Source: Deltaproteobacteria bacterium
GTDB lineage: Bacteria; Desulfobacterota; Desulfobacteria; Desulfobacterales; ETH-SRB1
Direction: 5' to 3'
DNA length: 5,120 nucleotides
Assembly (NCBI GenBank): GCA_003647525.1
Contig: QMMZ01000199.1
Span: forward strand, 1-5,120
Positions 1 through 5,120 of the stretch are shown piece by piece. Both the position numbers and the translations under genes were made by a program. Positions within the stretch are counted from its first letter, which is position 1; each line of letters opens with the position of its first letter. The notes beneath the pieces are model-generated. The model searched no databases and was not told where the DNA came from. It saw only the letters and a list, made by a program, of their open reading frames with translations.

Positions 1-60
1 ACACTTTTTTTATGCATTAATGACTCAATAAATCTTTATATAAAATGGCAGAATACCTTA

Positions 61-104
61 ACTTTAGGCACTTTAATATACTTTAGCTCACTTTAGGCAC
101 TTAT
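61..104. repeat. Phased ACTTTA direct-repeat array upstream of lsrF
   Basis: The unit ACTTTA begins at 61, 70, 80 and 90, and a degenerate fifth unit (ACTTAT) begins at 99, giving spacings of 9, 10, 10 and 9 bp. The 13-mer ACTTTAGGCACTT occurs exactly at 61-73 and again at 90-102. Spacing close to one helical turn places the units on the same face of the DNA. That would suit cooperative protein binding or local bending, but it could equally be a small tandem or dispersed repeat with no regulatory role. The array ends about 57 bp before the lsrF start codon. The repeat is seen directly; any function is inference. Confidence 0.6.
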
Positions 105-107
105 GTT

Positions 108-122
108 CGCACCGAAGGTGCG
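108..122. repeat. Short perfect hairpin (6-bp stem, GAA loop)
   Basis: CGCACC at 108-113 and GGTGCG at 117-122 are exact reverse complements around a GAA trinucleotide. The stem is GC-rich in an otherwise AT-rich leader. It directly follows the ACTTTA array and sits 26 bp before the lsrF ribosome binding site. No T-run follows on the + strand, so it is not a typical intrinsic terminator in that direction. It could be a 5'-UTR structure, an operator dyad, or the end of a dispersed repeat that includes the array. Confidence 0.55.
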
Positions 123-148
123 CCAAGTTCACGTTATAGGTAATAGAG

Positions 149-155
149 AGGAGGT
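149..155 (+). promoter_or_regulatory. Ribosome binding site of lsrF
   Basis: AGGAGGT is a near-ideal Shine-Dalgarno sequence, 5 nt before the ATG at 161. It fixes that ATG as the start. An earlier ATG at 156 is followed at once by TAA and cannot encode anything. Confidence 0.85.
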
Positions 156-160
156 ATGTA

Positions 161-1042
161 ATGCCGGATGTAGATGAAATAAAAGAGGCGAAAAAGTTTC
201 ATACAGATGTTTCTTATAAAACAGAGGGATTTTTTCTTAAAGGCTCAAACTCTCTTGACTGGGGTATGAAAAACCGGCTTGCCCGGATTTTTAATCCAAA
301 ATCCGGCCGTACTGTAATGCTGGCCATTGACCATGGATATTTTCAGGGCCCGACTACTGGTCTGGAAAGAATTGATATCAATATTCTTCCTCTTGCCCCT
401 TACGCCGACACACTCATGCTTACACGTGGGATTCTGAGAAGCATTGTGTCTCCTTCATTTACAAAGTCAATTGTTCTAAGGGTTTCAGGCGGAACCAGTA
501 TTTTGAAAGAACTATCCAATGAGGCAATTGCTGTTAGCATCGAAGAATCAATACGTCTTAATGCCTGTGCAATGGCTGTCCAGGTATTCATAGGCGGTGA
601 GTATGAAAAAGAGTCAATTATCAATATGACCCGTATGGTTGATATGGGGACGCGCTATGGGATTCCCACGCTGGCAGTTACTGCTGTTGGCAGGGATATG
701 AACCGTGATGTCCGCTATTTCAGGCTTGCAACAAGAATTTGTGCCGAACTTGGCGCACATTACATTAAAACATATTATATTGAAGATGGTTTTGAAACAG
801 TTACATCTTCCTGCCCTGTCCCAATTGTTATGGCTGGTGGCAAGAAGATTCCTGAGCTGGATGCCCTTACAATGGCTTACAGGGCAGTTCAGGAAGGAGC
901 CAGCGGAGTGGATATGGGAAGAAATATATTTCAGTCCGAGTCACCAATCGCAATGATACAGGCTGTTGGAGCCGTAGTCCACGATAATGAGACGCCGGAA
1001 AAGGCCTTTGAGCTTTATAATACATTAAAAAATCAATCTTAG
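161..1042 (+). CDS. lsrF: LsrF-type class I aldolase/thiolase (DhnA/LsrF family)
   Basis: The product (293 aa) is a TIM-barrel Schiff-base enzyme of the DhnA/LsrF family. In enteric bacteria LsrF is a cytoplasmic thiolase that moves the acetyl group of 3-hydroxy-2,4-pentanedione-5-phosphate to CoA, the last step of autoinducer-2 breakdown. The match to E. coli LsrF (291 aa), compared from memory, runs end to end: DWGM at 33-36, [16 protein letters not shown] at 57-72, the IKTYY strand with Lys203 at the position of the E. coli catalytic lysine, AGGKK at 225-229, and [14 protein letters not shown] at 246-259 for phosphate binding. The start is fixed by a strong ribosome binding site. No lsrK, lsrG, lsrR or transporter genes are visible, so the AI-2 role is not supported by context. 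The related archaeal-type enzyme AroA' (ADH synthase) of alternative aromatic synthesis is a less likely identity, because the LsrF-specific motifs are so well kept. Family assignment is secure; the in vivo substrate is not. Confidence 0.9.
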   Translation: MPDVDEIKEAKKFHTDVSYKTEGFFLKGSNSLDWGMKNRLARIFNPKSGRTVMLAIDHGYFQGPTTGLERIDINILPLAPYADTLMLTRGILRSIVSPSFTKSIVLRVSGGTSILKELSNEAIAVSIEESIRLNACAMAVQVFIGGEYEKESIINMTRMVDMGTRYGIPTLAVTAVGRDMNRDVRYFRLATRICAELGAHYIKTYYIEDGFETVTSSCPVPIVMAGGKKIPELDALTMAYRAVQEGASGVDMGRNIFQSESPIAMIQAVGAVVHDNETPEKAFELYNTLKNQS

Positions 1043-1067
1043 GGCTCGCTAAAAAATAACTTGGTAG

Positions 1068-1284
1068 AATTTACGGGCATCCTTCACGACAAGTCAAAAG
1101 TAGTTTACACTTTGTTGATCTTGTATTTTGGCAGTGAAAATAGAAAATAGAAATTGGAAAAAATACAAAGATGTAGATGCGTTACCTAATTTCAAATTTC
1201 CAGTTTCGACATCGGCATTCAATTCGATAATACACGCTTTTTCGAAAAAAGTGTAAACTGGTGAATGAAGAATGCCAATTTACG
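1068..1284. mobile_element. MITE-like element with flanking 8-bp target duplication
   Basis: AATTTACG occurs at 1068-1075 and again at 1277-1284. It directly abuts the terminal inverted repeats GGCATCCTTCA (1076-1086) and TGAAGAATGCC (1266-1276), which pair at 10 of 11 positions. The 201 bp between the direct repeats carry further nested inverted repeats: AGTTTACACTTT at 1102-1113 pairs perfectly with 1248-1259, and GAAATTGGAAA at 1150-1160 pairs at 10 of 11 positions with 1197-1207. There is no transposase. This is the layout of a miniature inverted-repeat element mobilised in trans. Eight-base duplications are made by families such as ISL3, ISAs1, IS66 and IS256, but I cannot assign the parent. 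The structure is seen directly; mobility is inference. Confidence 0.65.
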
Positions 1285-1302
1285 CCCAAATTTGCTGTAG
1301 AT

Positions 1303-1376
1303 TTAATTGATTTGATTGAGCAAAACCGCAGGAATAGCGTGCTATTTCGAGGCCTTTGCGAATGAAAATCAATTAA
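1303..1376. repeat. Imperfect palindromic repeat of about 74 bp
   Basis: TTAATTGATTT at 1303-1313 is the exact reverse complement of 1366-1376. At the centre, AATAGC at 1333-1338 and GCTATT at 1341-1346 form a second dyad. Between the two lies a gapped complementary stretch (GCAAAACC on the left against GGCCTTTGC on the right). The whole could fold into one long imperfect hairpin in DNA or RNA. It starts 18 bp after the MITE-like element but shares no arm with it. It may be a dispersed palindromic (REP-like) unit or an RNA processing or termination structure. Confidence 0.55.
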
Positions 1377-1501
1377 GCCACTATCCTTTTTCTTTCCGAT
1401 TCTGTAAGCGTCTACAACACTAAAAATCCGGCAGAGAATTATCAATAACAGGACGAGATTGAATATTAGGCCGTCATAGTCAAAATCGTTTTAAATTTGT
1501 C

Positions 1502-1531
1502 TTGACAACTTTACTAATTTGATTGTATAGT
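1502..1531 (+). promoter_or_regulatory. Sigma70-type promoter of the GntR gene
   Basis: A consensus -35 hexamer, TTGACA (1502-1507), is followed after 18 bp by TATAGT (1526-1531), which matches five of six bases of the -10 consensus. Transcription would start near 1538 and leave a leader of about 80 nt before the ATG at 1618. The odd-length dyad TATTAAATA (1531-1539) overlaps the expected start site and could be an autoregulatory operator for the GntR protein, but that is only a suggestion. Confidence 0.7.
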
Positions 1532-1617
1532 ATTAAATATGACGTAACAGTTTAACCTTTTAAAAAGACTCTGACAGGATAAACAAGATTTTATTTAAAA
1601 CACTAAAGTCGCAACAT

Positions 1618-2340
1618 ATGCTAAATTCAAAGTCACCTATACCATTATATCATCAATTAGCTGATATAATTCTTGCAAAAATAAGTTCCGGAGAATATCC
1701 GCCCGGCTCAAGGATTCCCTCTGAAAACAGGCTTGCAGCCACTTATGGTATCGGTCGGCCCACCGCCAGGCAGGCCACGGATCTGCTGGTTCGTAAACGC
1801 ATGCTTGTAAGAAAAAGGGGCTCTGGAACTTTTGTGGGAGAAAAACAGAAAGAGGTTGACCTTTTTTCTCTTGCAGGAACGATTTCGTCTTTTCACAGGA
1901 AGGGGATATCGATAACAACGCAGATCATAGAAGATATCCGTATGGAGATTGTTGAAAATGACTCTGAGAATCCTTTTTCAGGCCAGCAGGTTTATTTCTT
2001 TTCAAGACTCAGCAGCGTTGAACATATGCCGGTTCTAATAGAGGATATTTATCTGCATGCGAGTTTATTTTCAGGTATAGAGCGATTTAATCTTCAGGGC
2101 CGGTCCCTTTCACAGATAGTCGAGGCGCAATATTATATGCGTCCGACAGGCGGGAAACAGAACTTTAGAATCGGGTTTTTAACCGGGGAAAAAGCAAAAA
2201 GTCTGGATATCTCTTCAGATATACCCATACTTGCGGTAAAACGGTTTCTACACTTTGAGCAGGCAAAAAATGCAATATATTCGGAACTTTTTTGTCGAAC
2301 TGACCGGTTTGTATTTTCACAGAGACTATTTGAAAACTAG
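1618..2340 (+). CDS. GntR-family transcriptional regulator, HutC/UTRA subfamily
   Basis: The 240-aa product is a cytoplasmic one-component regulator. Residues about 8-75 form the GntR winged helix, with the classic SPIPLYHQLADII opening, the recognition region PSENRLAATYGIGRPTARQA (35-54) and the wing RKRGSGTFV (65-73). Residues about 95-235 look like a UTRA ligand-binding domain, ending in the typical YSELFCRTDRF segment (221-231). Length is normal for the subfamily and no truncation is seen. The ATG at 1618 gives the expected N-terminus, although no good Shine-Dalgarno sequence precedes it. UTRA domains bind varied small molecules such as sugar phosphates, histidine intermediates or fatty acids; the ligand here cannot be read. 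The gene has its own promoter and ends 60 bp before trpB with no hairpin terminator in the gap, so it probably reads through into trpBA and may regulate them, lsrF, or itself. Confidence 0.9.
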   Translation: MLNSKSPIPLYHQLADIILAKISSGEYPPGSRIPSENRLAATYGIGRPTARQATDLLVRKRMLVRKRGSGTFVGEKQKEVDLFSLAGTISSFHRKGISITTQIIEDIRMEIVENDSENPFSGQQVYFFSRLSSVEHMPVLIEDIYLHASLFSGIERFNLQGRSLSQIVEAQYYMRPTGGKQNFRIGFLTGEKAKSLDISSDIPILAVKRFLHFEQAKNAIYSELFCRTDRFVFSQRLFEN

Positions 2341-2386
2341 GGAATTGAAGCGAATTCATCAGTTTTTAAACAGGCCCTCAGACAAT

Positions 2387-2393
2387 AGGAGGA
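2387..2393 (+). promoter_or_regulatory. Ribosome binding site of trpB
   Basis: AGGAGGA lies 7 nt before the ATG at 2401 and supports that start. The 60-bp gap holding it shows no leader peptide with tandem Trp codons and no attenuator hairpin. Confidence 0.8.
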
Positions 2394-2400
2394 ATATCAG

Positions 2401-3627
2401 ATGATTGAACGAGGCTACTATGAAGGGTTTGGGGGCGCTTATCTCCCCGAGATTCTTGTTGCAACCTTTGATGATCTTGAGGATAAGTTTATTAAAGCAA
2501 AAAACGACCCTTCATTCTGGAAGGAATATACTGATATTATGTCAACATATTCCTGCAGGCCGACTCCTGTTACTTTTGCCGAAAACCTTACAAATCACTT
2601 TAATGGCGCACGTATCTATATAAAGCGTGAGGATCTGAATCATACAGGTGCTCATAAGGCAAATAATGTTATGGGGCAGGGGCTTCTGGTAAAGAGAATG
2701 GGAAAGACCAGGGTTATTGCGGAGACTGGTGCGGGACAGCATGGCGTGGCAACTGCAACAATGGCTGCAAAATTTGGATTTAAATGCACCATATATATGG
2801 GAGAAGTTGATGTTCAGCGGCAGCGTCCCAATGTTTTCTGGATGGATAGACTTGGCGCCGAAGTGATACCGGTTCGAGAAGGAACCAGGATATTGAAGGA
2901 TGCCATAAATGAAGCTTTCCGCGACTGGGTAAGCAATATGGATACAACTCACTATGTTCTGGGCACTGCCTGCGGGCCGCATCCCTTTCCTGAGATGGTT
3001 TCTTATTTTCAGTCAATTATTGGAAAGGAAGCGCGAAAACAGATATTAGAAAAAGAGGGCAGACTCCCCTCCCGCATTTATGCCTGTGTGGGAGGCGGCT
3101 CCAATGCATTGGGTATATTCAAAGGGTTTTTGAATGATCCTGCAGAGCTGGTAGGTATTGAAGCCGGAGGGCGCGGGCTTGATTCCGGCTTGCACGCAGC
3201 CAGGCTCTCCTCTAAAGATGCGAGCATAGGAGTTGCCCAGGGATATAAGACATATTTTCTTCAGGACAGCGATGGACAGATGAAAGAGACCCATAGTGTA
3301 GCAGCGGGCCTGGATTATGTGGGAGTTTCGCCCATTTTGGCATATCTTAAGGAATCAGGCAGGGTAAGATTTGAATCAGCTACTGACCGTGAAGTGGTTG
3401 ATGCAATGTCTTTGACTATTAAAAAGGAAGGGCTGATACCTGCCCTGGAGTCAGCCCATGCTTTTGTTCAGGCATTCAAGGAAGCGCCAAAGCTGTCCAA
3501 AGAGGATATTATACTGATCAACCAGTCCGGAAGAGGAGACAAGGACATATTTACGGTTGCAGATGCCTTTGATGACCCGGGATGGAAGGAGTTTATCAAG
3601 AAAAAAGCGGAGGAGTATAATGCTTGA
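2401..3627 (+). CDS. trpB: Tryptophan synthase beta subunit
   Basis: This 408-aa PLP enzyme condenses indole with L-serine to give L-tryptophan, the last step of the pathway, in a cytoplasmic alpha2-beta2 complex with TrpA. It is a canonical TrpB1-type chain. Lys86 in HTGAHKANN is the PLP lysine, Glu108 in AETGAGQHG is the catalytic acid, GGGSN at 231-235 is the phosphate loop, and SGRGDKD at 376-382 lies near the cofactor ring. Numbering runs one behind the E. coli enzyme throughout this core. The N-terminus GYYEGFGGAYLPE is typical, and length is normal (E. coli about 397 aa). The usual HKxN motif carries Ala87, a minor variant. The gene overlaps trpA by 8 bp, implying coupled translation and balanced subunit supply. 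No other trp genes are in view, so the rest of the pathway must be elsewhere. I see no sign of decay. Confidence 0.97.
   Translation: MIERGYYEGFGGAYLPEILVATFDDLEDKFIKAKNDPSFWKEYTDIMSTYSCRPTPVTFAENLTNHFNGARIYIKREDLNHTGAHKANNVMGQGLLVKRMGKTRVIAETGAGQHGVATATMAAKFGFKCTIYMGEVDVQRQRPNVFWMDRLGAEVIPVREGTRILKDAINEAFRDWVSNMDTTHYVLGTACGPHPFPEMVSYFQSIIGKEARKQILEKEGRLPSRIYACVGGGSNALGIFKGFLNDPAELVGIEAGGRGLDSGLHAARLSSKDASIGVAQGYKTYFLQDSDGQMKETHSVAAGLDYVGVSPILAYLKESGRVRFESATDREVVDAMSLTIKKEGLIPALESAHAFVQAFKEAPKLSKEDIILINQSGRGDKDIFTVADAFDDPGWKEFIKKKAEEYNA
3609..3615 (+). promoter_or_regulatory. Ribosome binding site of trpA inside the trpB end
   Basis: GGAGGAG lies within the last codons of trpB, 4 nt before the ATG at 3620. 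It decides the trpA start: an in-frame upstream ATG at 3557 has no such signal and would add 21 residues unlike any TrpA. Confidence 0.85.
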
Positions 3628-4381
3628 GTCATACCTTAAAAGCCGGCTTATAGAAAAAAAAATACTGCTGATGACCCATATTGTTCTCGGATACCCCTCA
3701 TTTGAGAAGTGTTTTAAAATAATAGAGACAATGGTTGACGCGGGTGTTGATTTGATGGAGCTGCAGATACCTTTTTCCGAACCCATTGCAGACGGCCCTG
3801 TAATACTTCATGCAAATCAGAAATCCCTGGCAGAGGGCAGTACAGTGGAGAAATGTCTGGATTTTGCCCAAAATGTGACACAATCATTTGATATCCCATT
3901 TCTTTTTATGAGCTATTATAATATACTTTTTAAATACGGGATTGATAGATTTGCTGTTGCAATGGCCGAAAGAAATATGAAAGGCGCCATTGTACCGGAT
4001 CTTCCACCGGAAGAGGGGCAGGATTATCTTAATGCAATGGAAAAATATAATCTTGATCCTATCTTTATTTTTTCTCCTACAACTCCGGATGAACGCATGA
4101 ATTACCTTGCATCTTTTGGACGGGGTTTTATTTACTGCGTGGCAAGAAAAGGAGTAACAGGCTTGGATACAAACTTTTCCGGGCAGCTAAATAAATATCT
4201 TGAAAGATGCCGCATGGCAACTGATCTTCCGTTAGCTCTTGGTTTTGGAGTAAAAGATAAAAATGACATAGACTTTTTAAAAGGAAAAACAGATATTGCG
4301 GTAATTGGCACCCAGACCATAAGGCTGGTTGAAAAAGAGGGAGTCGGAGCTGTTGGTGAATTTATAGGGAGCCTCAGGTAA
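3620..4381 (+). CDS. trpA: Tryptophan synthase alpha subunit
   Basis: The 253-aa TIM-barrel protein splits indole-3-glycerol phosphate into indole and glyceraldehyde-3-phosphate and channels the indole to TrpB. Catalytic Glu47 (MELQIPFSEP) and Asp58 (ADGP) match E. coli Glu49 and Asp60. Also present are the loop-6 motif ARKGVTG (175-181, Thr180 matching Thr183), GFGV at 208-211 and VIGTQ at 228-232 for phosphate binding. The chain is somewhat shorter than E. coli TrpA (268 aa), mainly at the C-terminus. Two conserved loop-2 positions differ from the common ELGxPFSDP pattern: Gln49 replaces Gly and Glu54 replaces Asp. Glu54 corresponds to the residue that salt-bridges to a TrpB lysine, which is present here as TrpB Lys166, so the contact could survive. 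The start overlaps trpB by 8 bp, and the stop shares one base with the next gene. Identity is certain; activity is very likely. Confidence 0.96.
   Translation: MLESYLKSRLIEKKILLMTHIVLGYPSFEKCFKIIETMVDAGVDLMELQIPFSEPIADGPVILHANQKSLAEGSTVEKCLDFAQNVTQSFDIPFLFMSYYNILFKYGIDRFAVAMAERNMKGAIVPDLPPEEGQDYLNAMEKYNLDPIFIFSPTTPDERMNYLASFGRGFIYCVARKGVTGLDTNFSGQLNKYLERCRMATDLPLALGFGVKDKNDIDFLKGKTDIAVIGTQTIRLVEKEGVGAVGEFIGSLR
4366..4371 (+). promoter_or_regulatory. Ribosome binding site of the patatin-like gene
   Basis: AGGGAG lies within the trpA end, 9 nt before the ATG at 4381. With the TAATG stop-start junction it points to translational coupling with trpA. Confidence 0.6.
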
Positions 4382-5120
4382 TGGAAAAGATTGGTATAGC
4401 TTTAGGCGCTGGTGGCGCCAGAGGATTGGCTCATATTTTGATGCTGGAAACCTTAGACGAGCTGGGACTTAAGCCGGCCTACGTCAGTGGTACCAGCGTT
4501 GGTGCAATTGCAGGTGTGCTTTACTGTTCGGGTATGACAGGCAAAGAATTGCGGGAATCATTCAGTGAGCTAACAGTTTCAGAGCGCAATGGTTTAAAAA
4601 ATATCTTTAACTTTAAATGGCTCGATTTCATTGCGCCGCAGTTTGAGCGGACTGGTTTACTAAAGACTGAAAATTTTATCGAATTTTTGTTTAAATTAAT
4701 TACTGCACGAACCTTTGATGAGCTTGATATTCCTTTGTTCGTTGTAACGTCAAATTTTTGGACACGTGAAGAGGTGGTCTTTAAAAGCGGTGACCTGGTT
4801 TCCGCTATACAGGCCAGTATATCTTTGCCCGGAATCTTTGCACCGGTATTGATAGATGGCAAGATCTTAATAGATGGCGGAGCTGTAAATCCCGTGCCTT
4901 TTGATATATTACCAAACGATTGTGATCTAACGATTGCGATCGATGTTATTGGGCACAGGACAGCAGGCCAGGATCTCATGCCTTCCCTGACAGAGGCTGT
5001 TTTTAACACTTTTCAAATAATGGAGAAAAGTATAACCAGGCAGAAACTGCGTGTTGTCTGCCCTGATATCTATATAGAGCCTTATATTTCGGATGTTCGT
5101 GTTCTGGAATTTCACAAGGC
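4381..5120 (+). CDS. Patatin-like phospholipase, RssA/YchK type (3' end beyond window)
   Basis: About 246 residues are visible and the frame is still open at the right edge. The protein is a serine lipid acyl hydrolase of the bacterial patatin family (RssA/YchK, NTE-like), expected in the cytoplasm or at the inner membrane face. The oxyanion-hole glycine loop GAGGARG is at 9-15, the nucleophile elbow GTSVG at 37-41 gives Ser39, and DGG at 165-167 gives the catalytic dyad Asp165, followed by the usual AVNPVP. There is no signal peptide or membrane segment, so it is not the secreted ExoU or autotransporter type. The N-terminus begins just before the first strand, as in RssA, so the start at the TAATG junction is convincing. 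The natural substrate of these housekeeping patatins is mostly unknown. Coupling to trpA is odd and probably reflects co-expression rather than a shared pathway. Confidence 0.92.
   Translation, partial: MEKIGIALGAGGARGLAHILMLETLDELGLKPAYVSGTSVGAIAGVLYCSGMTGKELRESFSELTVSERNGLKNIFNFKWLDFIAPQFERTGLLKTENFIEFLFKLITARTFDELDIPLFVVTSNFWTREEVVFKSGDLVSAIQASISLPGIFAPVLIDGKILIDGGAVNPVPFDILPNDCDLTIAIDVIGHRTAGQDLMPSLTEAVFNTFQIMEKSITRQKLRVVCPDIYIEPYISDVRVLEFHK

Larger units (their letters stand above)
1043..1617. other. Gene-free, repeat-rich spacer between lsrF and the GntR gene
   Basis: I see no convincing gene in this 575-bp spacer on either strand. A minus-strand open frame at 1182-1445 crosses both palindromic elements, has low-complexity composition and resembles no known protein. 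The spacer holds a MITE-like element at 1076-1276, a separate hairpin at 1303-1376, an AT-rich stretch of about 125 bp in which I recognise nothing, and the GntR promoter with its 5' leader. There is no obvious intrinsic terminator between the lsrF stop and the first element, so the palindromes may themselves end lsrF transcription. Confidence 0.7.

Noticed and set aside
37..46. Promoter -10 box for lsrF (TATATAAAAT)
   Set aside because: The hexamer is plausible, but no acceptable -35 lies at the right distance, and AT-rich DNA gives such strings by chance.
61..104. CRISPR-like array
   Set aside because: Units are only 6-13 bp with no spacers of constant length around 30 bp, so the array is not CRISPR.
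108..122. Intrinsic terminator of an upstream gene
   Set aside because: The hairpin is followed on the + strand by CCAAGTTCACG rather than a T-run, and no upstream gene end is visible in the window.
1182..1445. Minus-strand open frame of 87 codons in the lsrF-gntR spacer
   Set aside because: It spans the right arm of the MITE-like element and the 1303-1376 hairpin. The protein resembles no known family, has a biased composition, and I see no supporting start signal. It is best explained as chance translation of repeats.
2341..2400. Trp attenuator or leader peptide upstream of trpB
   Set aside because: The 60-bp gap has no tandem Trp codons, no stable hairpin followed by T-residues and no T-box-like elements.
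3557..3619. Longer trpA form starting at 3557
   Set aside because: The extra 21 residues come from the trpB reading region in another frame, do not resemble a TrpA N-terminus, and lack a ribosome binding site. The ATG at 3620 has a strong one.

Overview
This window comes from a moderately AT-rich bacterial chromosome. All five genes are on the + strand: an LsrF-type aldolase/thiolase, a GntR/UTRA regulator, trpB, trpA, and the start of a patatin-like phospholipase that runs off the right edge. Strong Shine-Dalgarno sequences, a sigma70-type promoter and AT-rich intergenic DNA carrying palindromes suggest a Gram-negative bacterium. The overall style (a split trp set, a stand-alone LsrF, repeat-laden spacers) resembles Desulfobacterota or related environmental lineages. 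That is an impression only; no marker gene for taxonomy is present.

Layout. Positions 1-160 are non-coding. They hold a run of ACTTTA units spaced 9-10 bp apart, then a perfect 6-bp hairpin and a strong ribosome binding site for lsrF (161-1042). Positions 1043-1617 are a 575-bp gene-free stretch. It contains a 201-bp palindromic element that looks like a non-autonomous transposable element (MITE), with near-perfect terminal inverted repeats and an 8-bp flanking direct repeat. A second, independent hairpin of about 74 bp follows, then a good sigma70-like promoter for the GntR gene (1618-2340). trpB (2401-3627), trpA (3620-4381) and the patatin gene (from 4381) are tightly packed: trpB and trpA overlap by 8 bp, and the trpA stop and patatin start share one base (TAATG).

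How the genes work together. TrpB and TrpA form the two subunits of tryptophan synthase, and both keep their catalytic residues. The GntR/UTRA regulator lies 60 bp upstream of trpB with no visible terminator between them, so it may be co-transcribed with trpBA and may control them; its ligand cannot be read from sequence. The patatin-like hydrolase appears to be translationally coupled to trpA, an unexpected operon partner. The LsrF homologue lies outside any visible lsr (autoinducer-2) operon and is separated from the trp genes by the repeat-rich spacer, so its physiological role here is open.

The most novel-looking features are the intact MITE-like element, the helically phased repeat array upstream of lsrF, and the regulator-trpBA-phospholipase arrangement. 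No CRISPR array, RNA gene or recognisable defence system is visible.
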